Below, in pieces: positions 8,799 through 17,039 of a stretch of 64,000 nt of DNA. How positions within the stretch are numbered: the stretch's first letter is position 1; each line of letters starts with the position of its first letter. Source of the DNA: Arthrobacter sp. U41 (lineage in GTDB: Bacteria > Actinomycetota > Actinomycetes > Actinomycetales > Micrococcaceae); assembly GCF_007679325.1 (NCBI RefSeq), contig NZ_VEGI01000002.1:372001-436000 (forward strand). The letters run 5' to 3'. A program made the position numbers and the translations under genes. The notes below the pieces were generated by a model. That model saw only the letters and a list, made by a program, of their open reading frames with translations, did not search any database and had not been told where the DNA came from.

Positions 8799-10247
8799 AT
8801 GCAGGCTGACCAACAGCTATCCAAATCCCTGAAACCCCGGCATCTGTCCATGATCGCCATCGCCGGCGTGATTGGCGCCGGGCTGTTCGTCGGCTCCGGC
8901 GCGGCGATCCAGCAGGCGGGCCCCGGGATTCTGGTCGCCTACTCGGCGGCGGGGCTCGTCGTCATTCTGGTCATGCGGATGCTGGGTGAAATGGCTGCGG
9001 CCAACCCGGAAACAGGCTCCTTCTCCACGTACGCGGACAAGGCGCTGGGCCGCTGGGCAGGATTCAGCATCGGGTGGCTGTACGCCTGGTTCTGGATCAT
9101 CGTTCTGGGTATCGAGGCCACGGCGGGTGCGGCGATTATGCACCGCTGGGTCCCGGGGATCGACCAGTGGGTCTGGGCGCTGCTGCTGATGGTGGTCCTG
9201 ACCCTGACCAACCTGGGTTCGGTGAAGTCCTTCGGTGAGTTCGAGTTCTGGTTCGCCTCCATCAAGGTCGCGGCGATCGTGCTGTTCCTGCTCTTCGGCG
9301 TCGCGGCAATCCTGGGCTTCATCCCGGGAGTCCCCGCCCCCGGCGTGAGCAACCTGCTGGAAAACGGCGGCTTTATGCCCAACGGACCCGGTGCCGTGCT
9401 GGCGGGCATCCTCGTTGTTGTCTTCTCGTTCTTTGGCGCTGAGATCGCCACCATCGCCGCCGGCGAGTCGGAAAACCCCGTCGACGCGGTCAAGAAGGCC
9501 GTCAAGTCCACCGTCTGGCGCATCCTCGTGTTCTACATCGGCTCCATCGCGATTGTGGTCACCCTCCTGCCATGGAACTCCGCCTCCGTGGCCAAGAGCC
9601 CGTACGTTGCCGTGATCGAGCTGTACGGCATCCCCGGCGCCGGCACCATCATGGACATCGTGGTGCTGACCTCCGTGCTGTCGTGCCTGAACTCCGGCCT
9701 GTACACCGCCAGCCGGATGCTGTTCTCGCTCTCCCGCCGCGGCGACGCGCCGCAGTCCTGGATGCGGATCTCCAAGCGTGGCGTCCCGGCCGCCGCCGTC
9801 CTGGCCTCCACCGTGGTGGGCTTCATCACCGTTGGCCTGAACTACATCGCCCCGGACACAGTGTTCCTGTTCCTGGTCAACACTTCAGGCGCGATTGCCC
9901 TGTTCGTGTGGCTCGTAATCGCCGGCTCGCAGCTGATCCTGCGCCGCCGGATGGGCGCCTCGGCCAAGGATCTGCAGCTCAAGATGTGGCTCTTCCCCTA
10001 CCTGACCTGGGTGGCCATCCTGAGCATCATCGCGCTGCTGATCGGCATGGTCTTCCTGGAGTCCACCCGCGAATCACTGCTGCTCTCCCTGGCCCTCGCC
10101 GCCGTTGTGGTCGGGATCGGCCTGTGGCGCTACCGCAAGCAGGGCTCGAAGACCCCGGCCGCGGGCAGCGACGGAGCCGGCGCCGGCAAGTCCGGGGCCA
10201 GCGAGACGGCCGAAGACGTCACCGTGGGCGCCGGCCCGGCGTCGTAG
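8799..10247 (+). CDS. Amino-acid permease (AAT/GABA-permease-like, APC superfamily)
   Basis: A 482-residue transporter with about 12 membrane segments. The first helix has the APC signature HLSMIAIAGVIGAGLFVGSG, and ASRMLFSLSRRGDAP is typical of the AAT subfamily (GABA, Asn, Phe permeases). ATG 8799 is chosen because MQADQQLSKSLKPRHL gives the usual short cytoplasmic N-terminus. The C-terminus carries a hydrophilic Gly/Ala-rich tail of about 45 residues. It imports an amino acid by proton symport; the specific substrate cannot be read from sequence. Confidence 0.9.
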   Translation: MQADQQLSKSLKPRHLSMIAIAGVIGAGLFVGSGAAIQQAGPGILVAYSAAGLVVILVMRMLGEMAAANPETGSFSTYADKALGRWAGFSIGWLYAWFWIIVLGIEATAGAAIMHRWVPGIDQWVWALLLMVVLTLTNLGSVKSFGEFEFWFASIKVAAIVLFLLFGVAAILGFIPGVPAPGVSNLLENGGFMPNGPGAVLAGILVVVFSFFGAEIATIAAGESENPVDAVKKAVKSTVWRILVFYIGSIAIVVTLLPWNSASVAKSPYVAVIELYGIPGAGTIMDIVVLTSVLSCLNSGLYTASRMLFSLSRRGDAPQSWMRISKRGVPAAAVLASTVVGFITVGLNYIAPDTVFLFLVNTSGAIALFVWLVIAGSQLILRRRMGASAKDLQLKMWLFPYLTWVAILSIIALLIGMVFLESTRESLLLSLALAAVVVGIGLWRYRKQGSKTPAAGSDGAGAGKSGASETAEDVTVGAGPAS

Positions 10248-10264
10248 CACCGGTCGTAGCACCG

Positions 10265-10347
10265 CGGGACATGCCCAGTCCGGGGGCGCTGCAGTGGACA
10301 TACTGCCACTATGTCCACTCGGCGCGGCCCAGGGAGGGCATGTCCCG
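10265..10347. repeat. Nested inverted-repeat element (83 bp)
   Basis: The outer 12-bp arms (10265-10276 and 10336-10347, perfectly complementary) enclose an inner hairpin with a perfect 10-bp stem (10293-10302 with 10310-10319) and a 7-nt loop. It lies alone in the gap between the permease and the lipoprotein gene. It may act as a terminator, but the two-tier structure looks more like a REP/MITE-type element. Confidence 0.65.
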
Positions 10348-10442
10348 GGGCCGCCAGGCGCGGGGACTGCTCCGGCTCCGGCCACAGCACGCGCACAGGA
10401 AGGGCCTAGCCAGGGCATAGAGCTCCGGGGTTGCATGGACGC

Positions 10443-11354
10443 ATGACCACTACCCCGCAGCCCCAGCATGAACCACACCCCAACCACGACCGCGGCCTGG
10501 AATTCGACCTCTCCACGCTCCTGAGCCGCCGCTCGCTGGGCATGTTCCTCGGCGCCGGAGCGGCCGCGGCCCTGGCGGCGTGCACCCCGGGCGGCTCATC
10601 CGCTGCCGCGGGAGCGACGGCCACGTCCGCGCCGACACCGGCGGCCTCCGGCACCGCGGTGGCCACGGGCACGCCCTCCGCCGCTGCCTCCGCTTCGCCA
10701 ACGCTGACCCGCGCGATCGCCGAGTGCGGCGTGGAAATCCCAGAGGAGACCGCCGGGCCGTATCCCGGCGACGGCTCCAACGGCCCGAACGTCCTGGCCG
10801 CCTCGGGCGTGGTCCGGAAGGACATCACCTCCAGCTTTGGCACCTCCAGCACCAGGGCCGACGGCGTGCCGCTCACCGTCACGCTGACCCTGCTCGACAA
10901 CGCCAACGGCTGTGCACCCCTTGGCGGGGCCGCCGTCTACGCCTGGCACTGCGACAAGGAGGGCAGATACTCCATGTACGACGCCGGACTGACGAACGAA
11001 AACTTCCTGCGCGGCGTGCAGGAGGCCGACGCCAACGGCCAGGTGACTTTCCAGACGATCTTCCCCGGCGCCTACAGCGGCCGCTGGCCGCACATCCACT
11101 TCGAAGTCTTCGAGTCCATGGACAACGCAACGGCGGCCGGGCAGGTCCTCGCCGTGTCCCAGATCGCCCTGACCGACGCCGCCTGCAAGGAGGTCTATGC
11201 CTCGGCCGGTTACGAATCCAGCGCCCGGAACTTCCCCCGGACCACGCTGACGTCGGACAACGTCTTCGGCGACGACGGCGGCATCTACCAGCTCGCCACA
11301 ATGACGGGATCGGTGTCCGGCGGATATACGGCCGGGCTCAACGTCACCGTCTAG
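10443..11354 (+). CDS. Secreted intradiol ring-cleavage dioxygenase-like lipoprotein
   Basis: A 303-residue protein. Its N-terminus contains LLSRRSLGMFLGAGAAAALAAC: a twin-arginine-like pair, a hydrophobic stretch and a lipobox ending in Cys, so Tat export with lipid anchoring is likely. A Ser/Thr/Ala-rich linker follows. The core from about residue 95 matches the catalytic subunit of intradiol dioxygenases (EETAGPYPGDG; GGAAVYAWHCDKEGRYSMYD; IFPGAYSGRWPHIHFEVF), with Tyr and His residues placed as Fe(III) ligands. Cytoplasmic relatives cleave catechol or protocatechuate; the substrate of the exported members is uncertain. The start is ATG 10443 rather than TTG 10431. Confidence 0.85.
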   Translation: MTTTPQPQHEPHPNHDRGLEFDLSTLLSRRSLGMFLGAGAAAALAACTPGGSSAAAGATATSAPTPAASGTAVATGTPSAAASASPTLTRAIAECGVEIPEETAGPYPGDGSNGPNVLAASGVVRKDITSSFGTSSTRADGVPLTVTLTLLDNANGCAPLGGAAVYAWHCDKEGRYSMYDAGLTNENFLRGVQEADANGQVTFQTIFPGAYSGRWPHIHFEVFESMDNATAAGQVLAVSQIALTDAACKEVYASAGYESSARNFPRTTLTSDNVFGDDGGIYQLATMTGSVSGGYTAGLNVTV

Positions 11355-11394
11355 GCACCCGGCGGGCCAACGGCACGGCGCTAGACTCGGAGCC

Positions 11395-12711
11395 ATGCCT
11401 TCACAGTCCAACGCCGCTGCCCACATCCAGGACCTCGGCGCATACGTTGCCGCGTCGCCGTCGAGCTTCCATGCCGTCCACGAGGCCGCCCGCCGGCTTG
11501 ACGAAGCAGGATTCACCGCCCTTGACGAGCTCCAGCCCTGGGACGCGGCCCCCGGCGGCGGCGCAGGGAAGTCCTACATCATCCGCGACGGCGCGATCAT
11601 CGCCTGGGTGACGCCGGAGACGGCCGGTCCCACCACCGGGTTCAACATCTTGGGTGCGCACACCGATTCGCCGTCCTTCAAGCTCAAGCCCAAACCCACC
11701 ACGGGCAAGTTCGGGTGGCTGCAGGCCGGCGTCGAGGTCTACGGCGGTCCCCTGCTCAACTCCTGGCTGGACCGCGAACTGCAGCTCGCCGGGCGCCTGG
11801 TGATGCGGGACGGCACCCAGCACCTCACCGCCACGGGGCCGTTGCTGCGGTTCCCTCAGCTGGCCATCCATTTGGACCGCGCCGTGAACGAGGGGCTGGT
11901 CCTGGACAAGCAGCAACACATGAACCCGGTCTACGGGCTGGGCGACCCGGCGGGTGAGGACCTCCTGGGCCTGCTGGCGGACCGCGTTTCGGGCGCGGAG
12001 GTGGACGCGGCGCAGATCGGCGGCTACGACATCGTTATCGCGGACACCCAGGCCCCCGCCGTGTTCGGCGCGAAGGGCGAGTTCTTCGCCTCCGGACGGC
12101 TGGACAATCTTTCGGCCACCCACGCCGGGCTCGCGGCGCTGATCGCGCACGCGAACGCGCCGCTGCCGGCCGGGGCGTCGATTGCCGTGCTGGCCGCGTT
12201 CGACCATGAGGAGATCGGCTCCGCCTCCCGGTCCGGCGCGAGCGGGCCCATCCTTGAGGACGTGCTGGTGCGCATTTCCGACGGCTTGGGCGCCTCGGCG
12301 AGCCAGCGGCGGCAGGCCTTCGCGGCGTCGTTCTGTGTGTCCGCCGACGCCGGGCATGCCGTCCACCCGAACTACGCCGAGCGGCATGATCCGGCGAACC
12401 GGCCGGCCCTGAACGGCGGCCCGCTGCTGAAGATCAACGCCAACCAGCGCTACGCCACGGACGCCACCGGCGCCGCCCTCTGGGCGGGGCTGTGCGCGGA
12501 CGCCGGCATCCCGTTTCAGGAGTTCGTCTCGAACAACGTCATGCCGTGCGGCTCCACGATCGGGCCGTTGACGGCGACGCGCCTCGGCATCCGGACGGTC
12601 GACGTCGGGGTGCCCCTGCTCTCGATGCACTCCGCCCGCGAGCTCTGCGGCGTGGAGGACCCCTACCGGCTCGCGATGGTGACGGAGCTGTTCTTCCGGA
12701 CGGCGGCGTAG
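11395..12711 (+). CDS. M18-family aminopeptidase
   Basis: A 438-residue metallo-aminopeptidase (aspartyl aminopeptidase family). Metal-ligand and catalytic segments are visible: GAHTDSPSFKLKP, SGRLDNLSATHAG, FDHEEIGSASRSGA, SADAGHAVHPNYAERHD and the C-terminal VPLLSMHSARE. Family members remove N-terminal residues, often acidic, from peptides in the cytoplasm using two zinc ions. Length matches the family. It stands alone, 40 bp after the lipoprotein gene. Confidence 0.93.
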   Translation: MPSQSNAAAHIQDLGAYVAASPSSFHAVHEAARRLDEAGFTALDELQPWDAAPGGGAGKSYIIRDGAIIAWVTPETAGPTTGFNILGAHTDSPSFKLKPKPTTGKFGWLQAGVEVYGGPLLNSWLDRELQLAGRLVMRDGTQHLTATGPLLRFPQLAIHLDRAVNEGLVLDKQQHMNPVYGLGDPAGEDLLGLLADRVSGAEVDAAQIGGYDIVIADTQAPAVFGAKGEFFASGRLDNLSATHAGLAALIAHANAPLPAGASIAVLAAFDHEEIGSASRSGASGPILEDVLVRISDGLGASASQRRQAFAASFCVSADAGHAVHPNYAERHDPANRPALNGGPLLKINANQRYATDATGAALWAGLCADAGIPFQEFVSNNVMPCGSTIGPLTATRLGIRTVDVGVPLLSMHSARELCGVEDPYRLAMVTELFFRTAA

Positions 12712-12715
12712 GCGC

Positions 12716-13390
12716 TTAGAACGCCAGGCTGATCACCAGGCTGATCGTCGCCGCCAGGATGACGGTCCCAAAGAGGTAGGAAAGCAGGCTGTGCTTGAGC
12801 GCTTCCGCGCGGATGCCCTGGTGCTGCAGGGCGGTGTCCGAGACCTGGTAGGTCATGCCGAGGCTCGTGGCGAGGTAGGCGAAGTCGGTGTACTGCGGGG
12901 GCCGTTCCTGATTGAAATCGATGCCGCCCACAGCCGTCCCGGCTTTCCCGCCCGTGCCGTAGTACAACTCGGCGTACCGCAGCGTAAACAGCGTCTGCAC
13001 CAGCATCCACGACAGGGCGACCGAGGCCAGCGCCAATAGCCCCCCGCCGAAGCGGGACCCGCCGCCGCTGGCATGGGTATCGACGACGACGGCGGCCACG
13101 GCGCCGAGGCTGGCGACGTTGGCCGCCAGGATCAGCAGGTCTGTTGTGCCGCGGGACGGGTCCTCCGCCGTGGCGTGCGCCTGGGTTTCGGCAGGGTTGA
13201 AGCGGCCGATCGCCAGCCAGACCCAAGCGACGTAGGTCAGGGCGGCGACGCCCCAGCCCACGGCGGGAGCGGCTACCCAGTACCCGGCAAAGGCCGTGAC
13301 CGCGGCCGCGGCGGCCCCCGCGGTGAGCATCACCGCAAAACGCAGCCTGCTGCGGCGCACGGGCCGGGCGGGCGGGGATCCGGTGGTCAT
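12716..13390 (-). CDS. DUF1345 family integral membrane protein
   Basis: A 224-residue protein with about five to six hydrophobic segments and the DUF1345 features DLLILAANVASLGAV, FTLRYAELYY and PPQYTDFAYLATSLGMTYQVSDTALQ. No biochemical role is established for the family. ATG 13390 (MTTGSPPARP) is preferred to an upstream in-frame start at 13420. It converges on the aminopeptidase with a 4-bp gap. Confidence 0.8.
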   Translation of the reverse strand: MTTGSPPARPVRRSRLRFAVMLTAGAAAAAVTAFAGYWVAAPAVGWGVAALTYVAWVWLAIGRFNPAETQAHATAEDPSRGTTDLLILAANVASLGAVAAVVVDTHASGGGSRFGGGLLALASVALSWMLVQTLFTLRYAELYYGTGGKAGTAVGGIDFNQERPPQYTDFAYLATSLGMTYQVSDTALQHQGIRAEALKHSLLSYLFGTVILAATISLVISLAF

Positions 13391-13531
13391 TCCCCGATCA
13401 TGGCACAGCGTTGTCCACATATAAGCCGGCGCGGCTTCCGGAACCCTGCCGCCGGCGCCTACGCTGGGCAGGCGTGGAATCGCGGAATACGGCCCCGATG
13501 CACTAAGCTATTGAAGTCTGTGCTGCGCCCT

Positions 13532-13602
13532 GCCCCCGTTCCCGGGGGCGATGCGGGCACACGGCACCGCAAATGAACCTCCTGTTACGGAAATGCCGTA
13601 AC
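13532..13602 (+). promoter_or_regulatory. Structured 5' leader of rpsF
   Basis: Two hairpins precede rpsF: 13532-13538 with 13543-13549 (7-bp GC stem, TTCC loop) and 13584-13590 with 13596-13602 (7-bp stem). The second has CCG on its 3' side just before the AAAGGAGG ribosome site at about 13613-13620. S6:S18 complexes are known to autoregulate by binding a CCG-containing structured leader in several bacteria. That this leader does so is inference. Confidence 0.4.
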
Positions 13603-13631
13603 CGCTTAGCCCAAAGGAGGTGGGTTCACAT

Positions 13632-13937
13632 ATGCGTCCTTACGAATTGATGGTAATCATCGACCCCGAGGTCGAAGAGCGTACCGTTGAGCCAACGCTT
13701 CAGAAGTTCCTGAACGTCATCACGACCGATGGTGGAACCATCGAAAAGGTTGACATCTGGGGCCGTCGTCGCCTGGCTTACGAAATCCAGAAGAAGTCTG
13801 AAGGTATCTACGCCGTGGTGAACTTCACCGCTGAGCCGGCTACCGCCAAGGAACTTGATCGCCAGCTGAGCCTCAATGAGACCATCATGCGCACCAAGAT
13901 CACCCGCCCCGAAGAGCAGAAGGTTGTTGCTGAGTAA
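13632..13937 (+). CDS. rpsF: 30S ribosomal protein bS6
   Basis: A 101-residue protein beginning [16 protein letters not shown], the hallmark N-terminus of S6, with [18 protein letters not shown] in the middle. It binds 16S rRNA with S18 in the 30S platform. ATG 13632 follows an excellent AAAGGAGG site. It heads the rpsF-ssb-rpsR-rplI operon; its codon use looks less GC-extreme than its neighbours, as expected for a highly expressed gene. Confidence 0.98.
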   Translation: MRPYELMVIIDPEVEERTVEPTLQKFLNVITTDGGTIEKVDIWGRRRLAYEIQKKSEGIYAVVNFTAEPATAKELDRQLSLNETIMRTKITRPEEQKVVAE

Positions 13938-13988
13938 TCAGCCCACCCTCAATCTTTACCCCCGCAGGAACGAACAAGGAGGCAGTAG

Positions 13989-14579
13989 ATGGCAGGCGAG
14001 ACCACTATTACGGTCATCGGTAATCTCACCAATGACCCCGAGCTGAGGTTCACGCCGTCAGGCTCGGCAGTAGCGAATTTCACCATCGCTTCTACTCCCC
14101 GCACCTTCGACCGCCAGTCCAATGAGTGGAAGGACGGGGAAACCCTGTTCCTCCGCGCGTCGGTATGGCGTGAAGCCGCCGAGAACGTCGCCGAATCCCT
14201 GACCAAGGGCATGCGCGTGATCGTTTCCGGCCGGTTGAAGAGCCGTTCCTACGAAACCAAAGAAGGCGAGAAGCGCACCGTTATCGAGCTTGAGGTCGAT
14301 GAAATCGGCCCCAGCCTGCGCTACGCCAACGCCAAGGTCAACCGCACCCAGCGCTCCGGCGGTGGGGGCGCCGGCAACGGCGCCCAGGGTGGCTTCGGCG
14401 GCGGCAACAGCGGCGGCGGCTTCGGTGGCGGCTCTGGTGGAAACCAGGGCGGCAACCAGGGTGGAACCTGGGGCGGCAACCAGCCCGCACAGCAGCAGGA
14501 TGACCCCTGGGCCACGCCCGGTGTCAGCAATGCAGGCGGCGGCTGGGGCAACGGCCCGGATTCCGAACCTCCCTTCTAA
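13989..14579 (+). CDS. ssb: Single-stranded DNA-binding protein
   Basis: A 196-residue protein with an N-terminal OB fold (about 1-115; [53 protein letters not shown]). A Gly/Asn/Gln-rich flexible linker follows, then the acidic protein-interaction tip ending DSEPPF. It coats single-stranded DNA in replication and repair. AAGGAGG lies just upstream. Placement between rpsF and rpsR is the classic bacterial arrangement. Confidence 0.97.
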   Translation: MAGETTITVIGNLTNDPELRFTPSGSAVANFTIASTPRTFDRQSNEWKDGETLFLRASVWREAAENVAESLTKGMRVIVSGRLKSRSYETKEGEKRTVIELEVDEIGPSLRYANAKVNRTQRSGGGGAGNGAQGGFGGGNSGGGFGGGSGGNQGGNQGGTWGGNQPAQQQDDPWATPGVSNAGGGWGNGPDSEPPF

Positions 14580-14660
14580 ACAACATCTAAGGTCCGACGA
14601 CGACACCCGCCGGAACGCCGCAAGGCGGACGGGCGCTGACCGGCGTCGGATCACCACCAT

Positions 14661-14682
14661 CCCGTGGATCAATGTCCACGGG
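14661..14682 (+). other. Hairpin upstream of rpsR
   Basis: A perfect 8-bp stem (14661-14668 with 14675-14682, 6-nt loop) lies in the 126-bp ssb-rpsR gap, ending 23 bp before rpsR. It could be an mRNA processing or translational control element inside the operon. Confidence 0.4.
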
Positions 14683-14705
14683 CTCCATCGAATAGGAGCT
14701 CCACG

Positions 14706-14945
14706 ATGGCTAAGGCTGAACTCCGTAAGCCCAAACCAAAGTCCAACCCCTTGAAGGCCGCTGACATCACTGTCATCGACTACAAGGACGTAGCATTGCT
14801 GCGCAAGTTCATCTCCGACCGCGGAAAGATCCGCGCCCGTCGCGTCACTGGCGTCACGGTGCAGGAACAGCGCAAGATCGCCCAGGCAATCAAGAACGCC
14901 CGCGAAGTTGCTCTGCTGCCTTACTCCGGCGCTGGCCGCGGCTAA
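14706..14945 (+). CDS. rpsR: 30S ribosomal protein bS18
   Basis: A 79-residue protein with the S18 core [31 protein letters not shown] and [19 protein letters not shown]. It partners S6 in the 30S platform. ATG 14706 follows AGGAGCTCC; the longer upstream open frame has no support. No zinc-binding cysteines are present, so this is the Cys-free form. Confidence 0.97.
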   Translation: MAKAELRKPKPKSNPLKAADITVIDYKDVALLRKFISDRGKIRARRVTGVTVQEQRKIAQAIKNAREVALLPYSGAGRG

Positions 14946-14962
14946 GGAAGGGATTAACTAAC

Positions 14963-15415
14963 ATGGCAAAGCTCATTCTGACCCACGAAGTAACCGGTCT
15001 CGGTGCTGCAGGCGATGTTGTTGAGGTCAAGGACGGTTACGCACGTAACTACCTGCTGCCCCGCAACTTCGCTCTGACCTGGTCCAAGGGTGGCGAGAAG
15101 CAGGTTGAGTCCATCAAGGCTGCCCGCGCCGCCCGCGAGCACGCTTCCCTGGAAGACGCTCAGAAGCAGGCCGCTGCACTCTCCGCCAAGCCGGTCAAGC
15201 TCGTTGTCAAGGCTGGCGAGACCGGACGCCTGTTCGGCACCGTCAAGCAGGGCGACGTGGCCGACGCTGTTGAGGCCGCTGGCCTTGGCCGCATCGACAA
15301 GCGCAAGGTGGAACTGCCGACGCACATCAAGTCGGTTGGTTCCTACCAGGCCAACGTCCGTCTGCACGACGACGTTGCCGCTGTGATTGATCTGGACGTA
15401 GTCGCAGGCAAGTAG
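14963..15415 (+). CDS. rplI: 50S ribosomal protein bL9
   Basis: A 150-residue protein with the L9 N-terminal signature ([34 protein letters not shown]), the long connecting helix and a C-terminal RNA-binding domain ([31 protein letters not shown]). It binds 23S rRNA near the L1 stalk. It is the last gene of the operon; a strong terminator follows 30 bp later. dnaB is separated from it by about 4.4 kb of inserted genes. Confidence 0.97.
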   Translation: MAKLILTHEVTGLGAAGDVVEVKDGYARNYLLPRNFALTWSKGGEKQVESIKAARAAREHASLEDAQKQAAALSAKPVKLVVKAGETGRLFGTVKQGDVADAVEAAGLGRIDKRKVELPTHIKSVGSYQANVRLHDDVAAVIDLDVVAGK

Positions 15416-15445
15416 CCTTCACGGCTCTGCAGTCCTGAACTGCTG

Positions 15446-15495
15446 GAAGGCCCCCGCCGTCGGATTCCCCTGAGGAACCGGACGCGGGGGCCTTC
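15446..15495 (+). terminator. Terminator of the rpsF-ssb-rpsR-rplI operon
   Basis: A perfect 12-bp GC-rich stem (15446-15457 with 15484-15495) with a partly paired 26-nt interior, placed 30 bp after rplI. The 3' side continues TGCGTT, a weak T tract. Confidence 0.75.
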
Positions 15496-15518
15496 TGCGT
15501 TAAGCCTGACGGGAGTGC

Positions 15519-15953
15519 TCAGCCGTGGTGCAGGACCGTCCTGACATAGCGGTACCCCTCCCGGACCAGCTCGGCGAGCACCGCCTCGTCGACGTCGTCA
15601 AGCTTCGTGATGTAGAGGCAGCCCGCGCCGGTCTTGTGCTTCCCCAGCCGGCCCAGGAGCTCCGCCGCCTCGGGTCCGTAAATCAGCCCGTACAGCGACA
15701 GACTGGCCTTCCGCGGCGAGAAGCCGACGGCGGGGGCATCCCCTTCGCGCCCGGTCTCGTATTTGTAGTGGTACTCGCCGAAGCCCACTATCGTCGGGCC
15801 CCACATCTGTGCCGGCTGCCCCGTGATTCCGGACATCAGGTCCAGCAGCCGGAGGCCGTCCTCCCTGCGCACGGGATGCTCGACGGCGGCGAGGAACTCG
15901 TCGACGGACGCGCCGGTTGCTACGGTCTTGTTTTCAGTCTTGTTCGCGGCCAT
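15519..15953 (-). CDS. DUF1801 domain protein
   Basis: A 144-residue soluble protein with the DUF1801 (YdhG-like) pattern: TVDEFLA-like opening (ASVDEFLAAVEHPVRREDGLRLLDLM), MWGPTIVGFGEYHYKYETGREGDAPAVGFSPRKASLSLY and a C-terminal LDDVDEAVLAELVREGY. The biochemical function of the family is not established. ATG 15953 (MAANKTENKT) is chosen; the frame upstream would overlap the divergent PhzF gene. Confidence 0.85.
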   Translation of the reverse strand: MAANKTENKTVATGASVDEFLAAVEHPVRREDGLRLLDLMSGITGQPAQMWGPTIVGFGEYHYKYETGREGDAPAVGFSPRKASLSLYGLIYGPEAAELLGRLGKHKTGAGCLYITKLDDVDEAVLAELVREGYRYVRTVLHHG

Positions 15954-16018
15954 GGGGGCAGTCTGGCAGACCGGGGCACGCTTGTCAGCCGCAACGGCGT
16001 CGGTGATAGCCTGCTCCG

Positions 16019-16879
16019 GTGACCCCGAACCCTGCACCCGAGCCCCGCCTGCGTCCCTTCGTGCAGGCGGACGTTTTCTCCGCCGAGCCGTACCGGGGCA
16101 ATCCGCTGGCCGTCGTCGTCGACGCCGAGGGACTCCCGGCTGACGTCATGCAGCAGTTTGCCAACTGGACCAACCTTTCCGAGACCACGTTCCTGCTGCC
16201 GCCCACGGACCCCGCGGCCGATTACCGGGTCCGGATCTTCACCGGCAGCGAGGAATTCCCCTTTGCCGGCCATCCCACCTTGGGCTCGGCGCACGCCTGG
16301 CTGGAGGCCGGCGGCATCCCCCGGCAGGACGGCGTGCTGGTCCAGGAGTGCGGTGCCGGGCTGGTCAGGGTCAAGCGCGACGGCGGCCGGCTTGCCTTCG
16401 CGGCGCCGCCGCTGACCCGTTCGGGACCCGTGTCCGAGGCGGAGCTCGCCCGGGTGGCCGCCGGCCTGGGCATGCCGCGGGAGGCGCTCCTGGACGCGTC
16501 CTGGCTGGTCAACGGACCGAACTGGATCGGAGTGCTGCTGGAGTCGGCGGAGGCGGTGCTTTCCGTCAGGCCCGACTACGCGGCCATGGGCGGGCTCAAG
16601 GTCGGCGTGATCGGTCCCCATCCCGCCGGAGCCGGGATCGGCTTCGAAGTGCGGACCTTCATCCCGGGCGACGCCGCGGCGGAAGACCCCGTCACCGGCA
16701 GCTTCAACGCCGGCGCGGCCCAGTGGCTGATCCGCAGCGGCCGGGCCCCGGAATCCTATGTCGCGGCGCAGGGAACGGTGCTGGGCCGGGCGGGGCGGAT
16801 CCATATCGACGCGGTGGGGGACGACATCTGGGTCGGAGGCAGTTCGGTGAGCTGTATCGAAGGCTTTGTCCTGCTCTGA
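16019..16879 (+). CDS. PhzF-family phenazine-biosynthesis-like protein
   Basis: A 286-residue protein of the PhzF/diaminopimelate-epimerase fold. Visible family motifs are FVQADVFSAEPYRGNPLAVV, NWTNLSETTFLLPP (with the conserved catalytic Glu), FPFAGHPTLGSAHAWLE and EDPVTGSFNAGAAQWLI. Most homologues outside phenazine clusters act as isomerases of unknown substrates. GTG 16019 is the start. No other phenazine genes are near, so a role in phenazine synthesis is unlikely. Confidence 0.88.
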   Translation: MTPNPAPEPRLRPFVQADVFSAEPYRGNPLAVVVDAEGLPADVMQQFANWTNLSETTFLLPPTDPAADYRVRIFTGSEEFPFAGHPTLGSAHAWLEAGGIPRQDGVLVQECGAGLVRVKRDGGRLAFAAPPLTRSGPVSEAELARVAAGLGMPREALLDASWLVNGPNWIGVLLESAEAVLSVRPDYAAMGGLKVGVIGPHPAGAGIGFEVRTFIPGDAAAEDPVTGSFNAGAAQWLIRSGRAPESYVAAQGTVLGRAGRIHIDAVGDDIWVGGSSVSCIEGFVLL

Positions 16880-16985
16880 CCCCCGGATGCCCTATCCCTT
16901 GTTGTGGTCATTCCGGCGGCAGAGGGACCAAAAGTGATAGCGCAACGGCGGGAATAAACGGCGCCGGGCCCGGCTTCTACAGGTA

Positions 16986-17003
16986 GATGCAAACGCATGC
17001 ATC
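16986..17003. promoter_or_regulatory. Inverted repeat upstream of FMN reductase
   Basis: gatgca (16986-16991) and tgcatc (16998-17003) form a perfect inverted repeat with a 6-nt spacer, 37 bp before the FMN-reductase start. The size and symmetry fit a dimeric winged-helix (for example MarR-type) operator. Confidence 0.4.
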
Positions 17004-17039
17004 AGGGCTCAGGCCCCCGCCTCACATCAGGAGCACTCC

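Noticed and set aside
16019-16879. Phenazine biosynthesis cluster
   Set aside because: Only a PhzF-like gene is present; no other phz genes flank it.
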